Source: Anabaena lutea FACHB-196
GTDB taxonomy: Bacteria > Cyanobacteriota > Cyanobacteriia > Cyanobacteriales > Nostocaceae
Reading direction: 5' to 3'
NCBI RefSeq assembly: GCF_014698305.1
Contig: NZ_JACJST010000011.1
Coordinates: forward strand, 62,001-126,000
Length of the DNA: 64,000 bases
Part shown: positions 7,901 through 16,671 of the stretch, in pieces
Position numbering within the stretch: position 1 is the first letter of the stretch
Layout: the number at the start of each line of letters is the position of its first letter
Notes under the pieces: generated by a model
What the model was told of the DNA's origin: nothing
The model's database searches: none
Seen by the model: only the letters and a program-made list of their open reading frames with translations
Made by a program: the position numbers and the translations under genes

Positions 7901-10768
7901 AAATTCAAAAACATAAGTTCCAGGAATAAATCCTGTCAAACCTTTATTTGTTGCACCTAAAAGAGTAGCTAAGTTTTCTGGAGATTGTGTTCCAGATATT
8001 CCTATTGCCCACTGTCTAGTTTGGGACAATTCTTCCACTGAATAGCTACTCAAAATTGTTGCTCTTTCAATGGATTGCTTGATATCATCAGATAAATTTC
8101 TGGCTGCTCCACTGATAGCATCTTGACTAACAATGGGAACAGAAGAAAGAGAAGAGGTATTCGACTGGTTGAGTTTGGTAATGTTAGTGCTGAAGGTGGG
8201 AGTTTCTCCAGAGGTTACTCCATTGATAGTCTGTGCTGTTTGATTAGGAATAGCAATGGTTGAACCACTGATAGTGTAGCCAGTAGGAGGAGTAATGGTG
8301 ACGGTGATAGTTTCGTTAGGATCGACGACGCCATCATCAATGGTTGGTAAGGTGATGGTAGCTGTAGCTGAACCTGCCGCAAAGGTGGCTATGCCTGCAC
8401 CAGAGTCGGTATAGTCGGAACCAACTGTAGCTGTACCACCCAGACTATAACTGACGTTTAAAGCTGCTGTCAGATCGCCTGTGCGAGTGAGGGTAAAGAC
8501 GCTACTAGCAGGTCCTGTTTCTGCACCATCTGTGGTTTTGACGATGGATAGTGTTCCAATATCATTATTAGCAATGGTGGCAGTCGCATTGGTTGAACCA
8601 CTGATAGTGTAGCCAGTGGGAGCCGTGATGGTGGCGATGATGGTTTCGTTAGGGTCAACAACAGCATCATCAATGGTTGGTAAGGTGATGGTAGCTGTAG
8701 CTGAACCTGCTGCAAAGGTAGCTATGCCTGCACCAGAGTCGGTATAGTCGGAACCAACTGTAGCTGTACCACCCAGACTATAACTGACATTTAAAGCTGC
8801 TGCGGTGTTTGTGCGAGTGAGGGTAAATACGCTGGCAGTGCCTGATTCAGCACCATCTGTGGTTTTGACGATGGATATAGTAGATAGAGAAGCGATCGCA
8901 GCATCTACTCTAATTAATCCACTCCCGGTGAGAAAGTCATACCCAGGAGTATTCATGTCTAATGCTGTATTCTTCAAGGCGTTGTAAATCTGGGTATTAG
9001 TTACGCCTGGAATTGCCTGACGGATTAAAGCTGCTGCTGCGGCTGCTGATGGTGCGGCTGCTGATGTACCGCTGAAATTGGGTTTACCATTACCATCTCT
9101 ATCTTGCCCAAAGAATGTAGTATCAACACCATCTGGTGCTGTAATAGCAGGCTGATTGCGAATAACTGGTGTTGCCAGTCTATTTCCTGCTGTATCGAAT
9201 AGGATAGGAGTACCACCTAAAGAGGTGAATGACTCAGCAACAGGCGGCGTTACCCCAAATGCTGGTGTTTGTTGATAATATGCAGCCGCTACACCTTGAC
9301 CGTTAGCAGATTGATTGTGTCCAAAGGAAGTTGAACTATTGGTGGCAAATTGAAATGTATTATTAGCAGAACCAAAATCAATATATTTGATTATGGATGG
9401 GTCTGGTCCGCCGACTGCGTTACGTTTGCCGATCGCTAGGTATCCTGTTCCAGTTCCAGTTACGCCCAAAAATTCAAATGGATCGGCATTTAAGTTATTG
9501 TTTGTACTAGAGGCAAAGATAGTGCTTGTAAAGCTAGGAGCCGCGAACAAAAACAGATCCAAATCGCTTTGAGAACCTGCCCCGCCAATGCTGGCAGAAG
9601 CAAAGGGCTGATCCCATTGGAAAGCAGCTCTAAATGAACCGTTGATAGTAATTGCTTGGAAATTATTTACTGTCCCACTGGGATCAAAATCCTGAAAGGT
9701 GTAGGATCGTCCGCCAACAGTGGCAGTGCTACCTACCACGAATGGGCTTTCATAGGAACGACGGGCTTGATTACTTGCCGAAGAAAAATAGGCAACGCCA
9801 GTTGCAGCTACTTGGTCTACTGCTTGGGTGACAATACCATCCTGAAAAAATGGCTCGGCGAAATAAACTACATCATCGACAATCACACTTGCCCCTGCCC
9901 CACCATTAGCTACGGGTTTTGCCAGATTCACAATTCCATTGGCAAAGCCAGCTTGTCCACCAACGGAGGCAGTATTGAAAGCGAGTGTCGCTCCTGGGGC
10001 TACGTCAGCGACAATTTGCAACATTGCCCGACCTTCGTCAGTACCACCGGAAGCTAAATCTTGCAGTACAATTACCCCTGATGGCAAATCCCCGGAAGTA
10101 ACATCAGTAGCAGCACCACCTAAGTTATTGTAACTATCCGAGAGAACACCAATGGTGATACCCGCTCCATTGACACCATATAGTGAACGAGCAATGTCTG
10201 AACGTTGAGCTACGTCGCCCTGACTAGTAACGGAACCAACATTTGTCACAACTTCGTCAGACGGACTGCTGACCAAGCCGACATTTGTTGCCGGGGTGTC
10301 AGTATTATTTGTGATTGGCTCGTAAGCGGGACGAACTAAACGCAAGCTAGACAATGCAGCTACTTTATCTAGTTCTGATATGGGAATCAACCCGGAAACT
10401 ACACGCCCAAAAGCAGAAACTTGTTGTAGTCCTAGTGCTTGTAAGTCAGACAATAATTGAGCGGGGTCACTATCTGCTGTGGCTTCAATGGCAATATTGT
10501 CACCGATTATCTGTAGTGATGACTGATTCGCAACAAGACCACCAGTTAAGCCATTTACCTGTAAAGATGACGGATTAATGCCTGTAAATAGGGTTGCGAG
10601 ATCTGAGCTAAGTTTTGCTAGTGGTCCATTTGTCACCGCAAATAAGTTAGACAAGTTTTGCTGTGTAAGTGGAACTACTGACAGTTCTGAATCTGCTGAT
10701 GAGGTGTTTTCGACGTTGGTGAGTTCGTCATTGGTCAAATCGGACAATGGGTTGATGTTGCTATCCAT
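4955..10768 (-). CDS. giant secreted protein: two subtilisin-like domains, P domain, Calx-beta repeats
   Basis: 1937 residues. Order: an N-terminal region; a first S8-like domain (about 195-620) with Asp D211 (VLSDSYN), Glu E245 where subtilases have His (TDEGRAM), and Ser S569 (SGTSAAAP); two Calx-beta repeats (about 629-837); a prodomain-like stretch plus a complete kexin/furin-type S8 domain with D1046 (VVDDGL), H1083 (DGHGTS), oxyanion motif YNNSWG and S1267 (GGTSSATP); a proprotein-convertase P domain (about 1340-1468); three more Calx-beta repeats; and a C-terminal module (about 1840-1937) related to those of the other giant proteins in this window. There is no Sec signal, so type I secretion is inferred. 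The second protease should be active; the first may be inactive or use altered chemistry. Confidence 0.9.
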   Translation of the reverse strand: MDSNINPLSDLTNDELTNVENTSSADSELSVVPLTQQNLSNLFAVTNGPLAKLSSDLATLFTGINPSSLQVNGLTGGLVANQSSLQIIGDNIAIEATADSDPAQLLSDLQALGLQQVSAFGRVVSGLIPISELDKVAALSSLRLVRPAYEPITNNTDTPATNVGLVSSPSDEVVTNVGSVTSQGDVAQRSDIARSLYGVNGAGITIGVLSDSYNNLGGAATDVTSGDLPSGVIVLQDLASGGTDEGRAMLQIVADVAPGATLAFNTASVGGQAGFANGIVNLAKPVANGGAGASVIVDDVVYFAEPFFQDGIVTQAVDQVAATGVAYFSSASNQARRSYESPFVVGSTATVGGRSYTFQDFDPSGTVNNFQAITINGSFRAAFQWDQPFASASIGGAGSQSDLDLFLFAAPSFTSTIFASSTNNNLNADPFEFLGVTGTGTGYLAIGKRNAVGGPDPSIIKYIDFGSANNTFQFATNSSTSFGHNQSANGQGVAAAYYQQTPAFGVTPPVAESFTSLGGTPILFDTAGNRLATPVIRNQPAITAPDGVDTTFFGQDRDGNGKPNFSGTSAAAPSAAAAAALIRQAIPGVTNTQIYNALKNTALDMNTPGYDFLTGSGLIRVDAAIASLSTISIVKTTDGAESGTASVFTLTRTNTAAALNVSYSLGGTATVGSDYTDSGAGIATFAAGSATATITLPTIDDAVVDPNETIIATITAPTGYTISGSTNATATIANNDIGTLSIVKTTDGAETGPASSVFTLTRTGDLTAALNVSYSLGGTATVGSDYTDSGAGIATFAAGSATATITLPTIDDGVVDPNETITVTITPPTGYTISGSTIAIPNQTAQTINGVTSGETPTFSTNITKLNQSNTSSLSSVPIVSQDAISGAARNLSDDIKQSIERATILSSYSVEELSQTRQWAIGISGTQSPENLATLLGATNKGLTGFIPGTYVFEFSNTKSSQEIAQILKSKIGTTLDFFFPLVARQQQARFIPNDPLFSQQWHLNNTGQGGGTLGVDANIIPAWDVLDTLNTPIRGTGVTIAVVDDGLQISHPDISPGYQASLSYDFNSNDSDPTPSSTDGHGTSVGGVAAARGNNSIGVSGAAPGANLSGIRLTAAATTDQQEANALTYQSQGNYIYNNSWGPSDTGTSLASPGPLTLAALQTGVTTGRGGKGSIYTWAGGNGRANNDNSNYDGYANSRYVIAVAANRNDANGAFSSYSEPGANLLVTAPSNGGTLGIVTTDLTGADGYNGLADQNYTNNFGGTSSATPLVSGVVALMLQANPNLTWRDVQHILVRSAEKNDPTNSDWSVNSAGHDVNHNYGFGQIDALAAVNLAKTWVNVGPEISTTSGTQTVGAAIPDNNVTGISRTVNITQNLKVEAVEIVFDATHTYRGDLVISLTSPSGTVSRLAEDRNDSNDNYSSWKFTTKRDWDESSLGNWTLNVSDRFIQDVGTWNSWRLNIFGTNFTTGSNTATATIADNDIGTLSIVKTTDGAETGSVSSVFTLTRTGDLTAALNVNYSLGGTATVGSDYTNSGAGTATFAAGSATATITLPTIDDAVVDPNETIIATITAPTGYTISGSTSATATIADNDSLATSVTLAVGPNSVLEDGVPNLVYTFTRTGDTTNALSVNYIVGGTATFNTDYTQTGGQISTSTFTTPRGTITFAAGANTANLTINPTADTTIESNETVSLRLANGFGYNVGTATAVVGTIINDDFPSITLAVAPSSVTEDGTTNLVYTFTRTGITTSALSVSYKVGGTATFNADYTQTGAAAFSRTGGKITFAAGSATAILTIDPTADSIIESDETVALTLAPASNYIIGTTAPVTGTITNAVTPAPSINSLDNALSDGLFTSVLGADSISLFAAGQGLTDFALVTDDGFVANNARIVFNQGASSLSYNQNSNIFGEVGVFESARLGNADITLSSRDFSLVV

Positions 10769-11540
10769 AGAATTGATTAATTAGGGTAAATGGTTGTCTG
10801 AAGTTTTTAGTTGTTACTCAGAGGTTGTCTGAGAAGTTCAATTGCAATCAACTAGTACCGCTTTCTCGGAATTAAAAATTAGGCTTTTTCGGTATTTTTA
10901 ATGGTTGCTTAACTTCCGCCGCGTTGTACTAGTGTTAAGACGGTAGGAGGGAAGAAATCCTGAATAGTAAGCTTTGTTAAGCTTTTTTAACTGGATAGTT
11001 ACACCAACCACCAAGGTAGTTAGGACATTAACTGTAGTGCTAACGCCAACGTCTCAACGTATCGTAGGTATTGATAAAATTTAGACACAAAAAGACTTTC
11101 AACCCTGTCTCCTGCTATATTTCCGCCGTGCCGCACTAGTGTTGATTTGAAAAGTATTACCAGCAAGAACTGATATCAAAAGCTCAAGAATATTAATTTT
11201 GTCGTATAATATACAAAAAATAATTCTTGCATACTGTAGCACTGATGTCAGATCCAGATTCTGGATACAGATTTTCCATTTATGTACATTTGATCTAGAA
11301 GAAGTTACCCAACCTAGCTCACTTCAGTAAAGCAAACAGCAGAAATCGGTAAGGGCTTTGGGTCATGTGAGTGTTTAATTCCTACTTATCGTGTTTTTAC
11401 CCATACGTATATTGGTACTTCCAATTCATCATAGTCACAGAATCATTTATGAGTAAATACAGAAAATTCAGGCATTAATATATATATTTGTATAAAATTA
11501 ATATCAACAACAGATTTCTGCACAGGGTAAAAGTTTAGCT
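10769..11540. other. 772-bp divergent intergenic region
   Basis: Separates the reverse-strand protease from the forward NB-ARC gene, so promoters for both must lie here. No ORF is convincing. A 23-bp motif occurs twice in direct orientation (10914-10936 and 11121-11143, 19 of 23 identical, every difference C/T), each ending in ACTAGTGTT. The rest is AT-rich, with a run of TA repeats near 11480. Confidence 0.5.
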
Positions 11541-12872
11541 ATGAATAGTGAAGAAGCATTAAGCTTAGTATGCAAACTATTTGCTACTAAGTACGAGATA
11601 CCCTTGACTCCTCTTGAACAAGAGATTATTCGTCAAAGCTGGGAGGGTAAGGAATATAAAGATATGAAAATTGCTGGCTATTCTTCTGCTTACGTTAAAA
11701 CTAATATTGCACCAGAATTGTGGAAAAAAATCTCTAAGGTTTTAGGAGTGACTGTAGGGAAAAAGAATTTACGGGTAGTGTTACATAATTTACAACGGGA
11801 GAAGTTGTCAACTAAATTAGAAACTCCCAGGGAATTTTTTCATAAACTAGAAGCAGTTAATAGTATTTCTGCACAAAATTGGCAAAATATGTCCGATTTA
11901 GAAATATTTGGACGTGGTGAGGAATTGGCAATTTTGCAAAAGTGGATTTTACAAGATCAATGTCGCTTGGTGGCAATTTCTGGAATGGGAGGAATGGGTA
12001 AAACCACATTAACTGGTAATCTTTTGAAACATTTAGTGAGTAATCAAGCGACTAGATTTGCAAATATTATTTGGCTTTCGTTGGAAAATGCGCCAACATT
12101 AGAAAGTATTTTGAGAGAAATTATTGATTTGATTTCATCTCAACAGCATTTAGTTCCATCTATTGAAAATCTGCTGGACAATTTGCGTTCAGAACGCTAT
12201 TTAATTATTTTTGATGCTCTAGAAAATATATTTTCTAAAGATAGTTTAGCAGGTAAATATCGTCAGGGTTATGAATCATATAGCAATTTATTCAAACAAA
12301 TAAGTACATCTCAACATCAAAGTTGTTTATTATTAACGAGTGTTGAAATTCCTAGAGAAATTAGTATTTTAGTAGGCAAGAATAGTCTTGTACGCTTATT
12401 GCCACTTCAAGGTTTAGCAATTCAGCCAGCTAAACAACTACTCCGCAACAAAGGATTAACTGAAGAAGAAGATTGGGAAAGGCTAATCAACTTATATCGC
12501 GGTAATCCTTTAGCATTAAAAATAGTGGCGACAATGATTTTAGAATTATTTAATGGTAAGGTCAGTGCTTTTTTGGCAGAGAATACTATATTTATTGGTC
12601 AAATTGCTGAAATTTTAGATAAACAATTAGTGCGATTATCTGATTTAGAAATCCAACTACTTTACTGTTTAGCTAGTATAAAAGAACCAGTGAAATTTGC
12701 TCACTTATGTGTATATTTTGAGCAAAAAAATATATCTAAGTCCCAAATAATAACAGTTCTGGAGTCTTTAATCATGCGATCGCTCATCGAGAAAAATATT
12801 GAACACGGCGAATTTATGTTTACTCTTCAGCCTCTAATTCAAAAGTATGTTCAAAAGTATTACACTAAGTAA
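11541..12872 (+). CDS. NB-ARC NTPase with vMAP-type N-terminal HTH domain
   Basis: 443 residues. The first ~85 resemble the helix-turn-helix domain at the N-terminus of many cyanobacterial NB-ARC/WD40 proteins (the vWA-MoxR-associated-protein N-terminal domain). A STAND-class NB-ARC ATPase follows: Walker A GMGGMGKTT at about 148-156, Walker B-like LIIFDALEN near 225, a GLAIQPAKQLL/NPLALKI region, and a winged-helix segment at the C-terminus. Family members usually continue into WD40 or TPR sensor repeats. This one stops after the winged helix, with no sensor domain and none encoded just downstream. STAND NTPases act as signalling or defence switches. The trigger is unknown. Confidence 0.8.
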   Translation: MNSEEALSLVCKLFATKYEIPLTPLEQEIIRQSWEGKEYKDMKIAGYSSAYVKTNIAPELWKKISKVLGVTVGKKNLRVVLHNLQREKLSTKLETPREFFHKLEAVNSISAQNWQNMSDLEIFGRGEELAILQKWILQDQCRLVAISGMGGMGKTTLTGNLLKHLVSNQATRFANIIWLSLENAPTLESILREIIDLISSQQHLVPSIENLLDNLRSERYLIIFDALENIFSKDSLAGKYRQGYESYSNLFKQISTSQHQSCLLLTSVEIPREISILVGKNSLVRLLPLQGLAIQPAKQLLRNKGLTEEEDWERLINLYRGNPLALKIVATMILELFNGKVSAFLAENTIFIGQIAEILDKQLVRLSDLEIQLLYCLASIKEPVKFAHLCVYFEQKNISKSQIITVLESLIMRSLIEKNIEHGEFMFTLQPLIQKYVQKYYTK

Positions 12873-13100
12873 TATATCGGTAACAAAATTAACAAATACG
12901 TGCATTTTTAGGTCGAGTATGGATTGATTAAAGATCCATTACCCACCCCTTATTCGCCTAAAACATAGCATAATATTCAAAATATCCATCCTAGCAACCT
13001 AGCTTTCTTGACCATAAGAGAGAAATCCACACCCTAAATCACCCAAGCATCGCGTTAGGATGTAGTACATTAACGGCATAGTTTCAGGCGATCAGTTGCT

Positions 13101-13763
13101 ATGGACATTTCCCCCATCAAGGCTGTTCAATCCCCTTATTACGGCGATAATTTCTATCGGACACCTCCACCAGATTTACCTTCCCTACTTTTGAAGGAGC
13201 GAATTGTCTATCTAGGAATGCCACTGGTTCCTTCTGTTACGGAATTGATCGTCGCCGAATTGCTTTATTTACAATCCGACGATCCCGAAAAGCCAATTAA
13301 AATCTACATCAACTCCACAGGAACTTCTGGTTACAGTGGCGATCCTATCGGTTTTGAAACCGAAGCCTTCGCTATCTATGACACCATGAAATACATCAAG
13401 CCTCCCATCCACACCATCTGTATCGGTTCGGCGATGGGTATGGCGGCAATGCTTCTTAGTGCTGGTACACCCGGTTGCCGTGCTAGTTTACCTAATTCCA
13501 GCATTATCTTACATCAGCCCAAGAGCTACGCTCAAGGACAAGCCACCGATATTCAAATTCGGGCTAAGGAAGTTCTGGTCAACAAAGCAGCAATGGTTGA
13601 TATTCTGTCTTTCACCACTAAACAGTCATCAGAAAAAATTAGCAAAGACATGGATCGCCTTCTCTACATGACACCCTACCAAGCCAAAGAATACGGTTTG
13701 ATTGACCGAGTTTTTGAAAAAGAAGAACTTGCTAATCCCCCACTCCCTGCAAGTGTGCTTTAA
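13101..13763 (+). CDS. clpR: ClpR, inactive Clp protease subunit
   Basis: 220 residues, ClpP fold. Aligned with the adjacent ClpP, the nucleophile Ser is replaced by Gly (G113 in GSAMGMAAM) and the catalytic Asp by Leu (L187 in MDRLLYM), while the His is kept (H138 in ILHQP). It also carries the ClpR-specific loop insertion after INSTG (GYSGDPIGFET). In cyanobacteria ClpR assembles with ClpP3 into a mixed-ring core that works with ClpC, and the pair is normally essential. It is followed by clpP3 after 107 bp, the standard operon order. Confidence 0.95.
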   Translation: MDISPIKAVQSPYYGDNFYRTPPPDLPSLLLKERIVYLGMPLVPSVTELIVAELLYLQSDDPEKPIKIYINSTGTSGYSGDPIGFETEAFAIYDTMKYIKPPIHTICIGSAMGMAAMLLSAGTPGCRASLPNSSIILHQPKSYAQGQATDIQIRAKEVLVNKAAMVDILSFTTKQSSEKISKDMDRLLYMTPYQAKEYGLIDRVFEKEELANPPLPASVL

Positions 13764-13870
13764 GGAGGCAGGAGGCAGGAGTCAGGAGTCAGGAGGTTAT
13801 TCTCCCTATCTCCCCAATCCCCAATCTCCAGTCCCCAGATTAATAACTAATTACAAAAGGAGTACCGAAA

Positions 13871-14464
13871 ATGCCTATAGGCGTTCCTAAAGTTCCTTAC
13901 CGGATGCCCGGAGGACAGTATACAGATTGGATTAGCATTTATGACCGCCTCTACCGGGAAAGAATTATTTTTCTGGGACGGGATGTTGATGACGAAATCG
14001 CTAACCAAATTATTGCGGTCATGCTTTATTTGGATTCAGATGATCCAGGTAAGGATATTTACTTGTACATCAATTCCCCTGGTGGCATGGTTACGTCTGG
14101 ATTGGCGATTTATGATACCATGCAACACATCAAATCTGATGTTGTCACCATTTGCGTTGGGCTAGCGGCTTCAATGGGGTCGTTCCTGTTAGCAGCTGGG
14201 ACTAAGGGTAAGCGGATGGCTCTACCTCACTCCCGGATTATGATTCACCAACCTTCCGGTGGTACTCGTGGCCAAGCCTCTGATATCGAAATTGAAGCCA
14301 GGGAGATTCTGCGGATTCGCCACCAACTCAATCAGATTTATGCTAACAATACTGGTCAAGCTTTAGCCAAAATTGAAAAAGACATGGATCGTGACTTTTT
14401 TATGTCTGCTCAAGAAGCTAAGGAATACGGCTTAATTGACCGTGTGATTGAAGAAAGGATCTAA
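13871..14464 (+). CDS. clpP3: ClpP3, ATP-dependent Clp protease proteolytic subunit
   Basis: 197 residues, full length. All three catalytic residues are present: S101 in [10 protein letters not shown]126 in MIHQPSGG, and D175 in MDRDFFMSA. It supplies active sites to the mixed ClpP3/ClpR core that degrades proteins delivered by ClpC. An AAAGGAG ribosome-binding site sits just before the ATG. The numeral 3 rests on its operon position after clpR. The 107-bp spacer contains short GGAGTCA-type direct repeats but no terminator, so read-through from clpR is expected. Confidence 0.93.
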   Translation: MPIGVPKVPYRMPGGQYTDWISIYDRLYRERIIFLGRDVDDEIANQIIAVMLYLDSDDPGKDIYLYINSPGGMVTSGLAIYDTMQHIKSDVVTICVGLAASMGSFLLAAGTKGKRMALPHSRIMIHQPSGGTRGQASDIEIEAREILRIRHQLNQIYANNTGQALAKIEKDMDRDFFMSAQEAKEYGLIDRVIEERI

Positions 14465-14564
14465 ATAGGGCAAAATAAATTCAAAATTTGAAGTTGAAAA
14501 TTCAAAAGTAGAAATTCTTCATTTTGAATTTTTAATTTTGAATTTTGAATTGGAGCAAAGCAAC

Positions 14565-15179
14565 ATGGATTTGGGAGATTGTTACCGTTTATTGGGATTA
14601 AGGTCGGGAGCCTCTTTTGCTGATATCAAGGCATCTTACCGCCGACTGGTGCAGCAATATCATCCCGATATGAACCCCAATGATGAAAAAGCTAAAGATA
14701 AATTTATTGCTTTGACAGAGGCTTATCGATTCCTGCAAACGGTAGTACCATCTGAGGAAATAGCCCTAAAATCAAATAGTTCATCTAGTTCATCAAATTC
14801 TGTAAGTAGTTACACGGAGGTAAAAGCCCAAAGTTCAGCAACGGCAACTACTGTAATGCCTCACCCACCGACCTTGGAAGATATAGAACAACGGTTAAAG
14901 TGGAAGACTTATGAACAGTTACAGCGGTTTTTGCAAGAAAGACGTTTTCCTCAAGCGATCGCTCTCGTGGAAGCTTTAGCTGCTAGATTACCAGAAGATA
15001 TAGAAGTACGCCAATGGCAAGCGATCGCTTATCAAATCTGGGGAAGGGCGCTAATTGCTGAAAAACAACTGCCTAAAGCCAGAATTTATCTCAAAAAAGC
15101 TTTAAAGACAGATCCCCACAATAAAACTCTTTTGATTGAAGTTCAGCGGGATTTCCAGCGCTTGGGTCAAAAATTCTAA
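14565..15179 (+). CDS. J-domain (DnaJ-like) protein
   Basis: 204 residues from the ATG at 14565, which has GGAG nine bases upstream. An upstream TTG would add nine residues encoded by an AT-rich repeat and is less likely. A J domain occupies residues ~1-65 (CYRLLGL, then HPD in QQYHPDMNP), so it should stimulate a DnaK ATPase. A serine-rich linker (~70-95) precedes a C-terminal helical, TPR-like region (LVEALAARLPEDIEVRQWQA). There is no zinc-finger domain, so this is a type III J protein. Such proteins often serve as dedicated co-chaperones. It lies 100 bp after clpP3. Confidence 0.9.
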   Translation: MDLGDCYRLLGLRSGASFADIKASYRRLVQQYHPDMNPNDEKAKDKFIALTEAYRFLQTVVPSEEIALKSNSSSSSSNSVSSYTEVKAQSSATATTVMPHPPTLEDIEQRLKWKTYEQLQRFLQERRFPQAIALVEALAARLPEDIEVRQWQAIAYQIWGRALIAEKQLPKARIYLKKALKTDPHNKTLLIEVQRDFQRLGQKF

Positions 15180-15227
15180 CAGTTATCAGTTATACTCAAA
15201 ACGGCTGAGATTTGAACTTTTATAAGA

Positions 15228-15265
15228 TTACCGAAAAAATGGGTTTAAAGCCATTTTTTCGGTAA
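15228..15265. terminator. bidirectional terminator-like hairpin
   Basis: A perfect 15-bp stem, TTACCGAAAAAATGG (15228-15242) with CCATTTTTTCGGTAA (15251-15265), and an 8-nt loop. It lies between the convergent DnaJ-like gene (ends 15179) and the Rieske gene (ends 15294), exactly where a shared terminator is needed. Its left flank belongs to the dispersed repeat also found near 4671-4704. Confidence 0.65.
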
Positions 15266-15293
15266 AGCTGGTAAAATCAGATTATTCAAATTT

Positions 15294-16625
15294 TTATTTT
15301 TCCGCATGGACATAGTCCACAAAATAAAATTTAGGGACGAGCCAAAATTTCAGCCAAGAATAAGCTCCCAGTCCCAAAAGTGCTGTAATTACTAGTGGTA
15401 GTCCTAGCTGGATACGTAAAGCATCAGGCAGAATCGCCACACCAGAAATGCTGATCACAAAATATGCTAAAAGTGCTATTTGCAAACGTCGTATATTTTT
15501 CAGTGCATTGCGACAACTACTACAATGCTGGGTATGTTGTTTGTAACGATCCAACATTACTGCACGATTGTCATTGATTTTCGAGCTTTCTGGAAAACTA
15601 ATTCCTGCCTCATTCCCAGGTAACTTTCCCTGACAATACTTATCAAACCAATTCCGAAACTCAATTACTAATCTATCTGCACTTGTAGGTAATTTATAGG
15701 CAGTTTTCCAACTTTCACTTAATTGTTTTTGTTGCAGAAAATATTCTTGTTGATGTAAAAGAATCATATCTCCATCTAACACTAAATTTCTCTCATCAAT
15801 ATGATTCCACCAACGTGGTGTAACCCGATGTAATGTTTTAGCAAAGTTTTGAGCAAATTGAGCAACAATTCTGCATTTACCAGGAGATGTCGGTAAACAA
15901 TAAAAAATTAGACCTAATTGTTTACCAGTGTTACCAATACTAATTGCATACTCTAACCGACAAGGTGGTTCAAAAGTGATTTTTGTTAATAAGCCTCTGA
16001 CCATAGAAGCTTCAATTAAATTTGCTGTTGATTGGATAATATCTATTTGTATGGGTGTTGCTTTTTCTCGATCACCCTGCACTCCATGATGAGCAAAAGG
16101 TACATGACTGGGATCTACGAGATTTTCTACTAGGGTTTGCCAATTGTATTCTAAATCACGAACATAATTGCGCCACACAAAACCTTTGTTAGTATCTACC
16201 TGTGGTGATAAAGGTAGTGGTGTAGTTGCAGCTAGTTCTGCTGTTTTGGCATCAGGCCAAACCCAGAGTAATTCATTTTCTTGACGCACTGGTAGAGAAA
16301 CTACACAGAAATTTCGTTGATTTTTTGCTACTAGTTCGGGATTTTCAGCTTGGGGAATATGAGTACAAACACCTTGTTCATCAAATTGCCAACCGTGATA
16401 ACTACACATTAAGTTACCCGTCTTATCGTCAATACGTCCCTCACTTAAGGGAGCAAGACGGTGAGGACATTGATCTAAGAATACTCGGTAATCCTCAGAT
16501 GACTTAGGCTTCCAAATCACTAAACGGATTCCCAACAAAGTTACGGGAACTGGCCGCTGTGGATCAAGGTCTTCAACTGGTGAGAGGGGATACCAGTGCT
16601 GAAAAAAATTGAATTCAGCTTGCAT
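15294..16625 (-). CDS. Rieske oxygenase of the PaO/Tic55/PTC52 family
   Basis: 443 residues. The Rieske [2Fe-2S] centre is C53-P-H55 and C74-S-Y-H77. The mononuclear iron motif is seen as NLVDPSHVPFAHHG. A CxxC pair (HCSSCRNAL, about residue 370), diagnostic of the PaO/Tic55/PTC52 group, is followed by two C-terminal hydrophobic helices (ALLAYFVISISGVAIL and the next) that would anchor it in the thylakoid or plasma membrane. Plant relatives oxygenate chlorophyll-derived tetrapyrroles. The cyanobacterial substrate is uncertain, so no gene symbol is given. It is monocistronic and divergent from the sulfur-carrier gene at 16672. Confidence 0.9.
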   Translation of the reverse strand: MQAEFNFFQHWYPLSPVEDLDPQRPVPVTLLGIRLVIWKPKSSEDYRVFLDQCPHRLAPLSEGRIDDKTGNLMCSYHGWQFDEQGVCTHIPQAENPELVAKNQRNFCVVSLPVRQENELLWVWPDAKTAELAATTPLPLSPQVDTNKGFVWRNYVRDLEYNWQTLVENLVDPSHVPFAHHGVQGDREKATPIQIDIIQSTANLIEASMVRGLLTKITFEPPCRLEYAISIGNTGKQLGLIFYCLPTSPGKCRIVAQFAQNFAKTLHRVTPRWWNHIDERNLVLDGDMILLHQQEYFLQQKQLSESWKTAYKLPTSADRLVIEFRNWFDKYCQGKLPGNEAGISFPESSKINDNRAVMLDRYKQHTQHCSSCRNALKNIRRLQIALLAYFVISISGVAILPDALRIQLGLPLVITALLGLGAYSWLKFWLVPKFYFVDYVHAEK

Positions 16626-16671
16626 TTAACTTCTTCTAATAACGAAATAAATCAGGGTGTATAAAAATTGT

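Noticed and set aside
9656-10057. 133-codon forward reading frame inside the protease gene
   Set aside because: It lies opposite conserved protease-domain sequence, has no ribosome-binding site and matches no family pattern.
13764-13870. Regulatory element between clpR and clpP3
   Set aside because: The sequence is only short GGAGTCA and CCCCAAT-type simple repeats common in these spacers.
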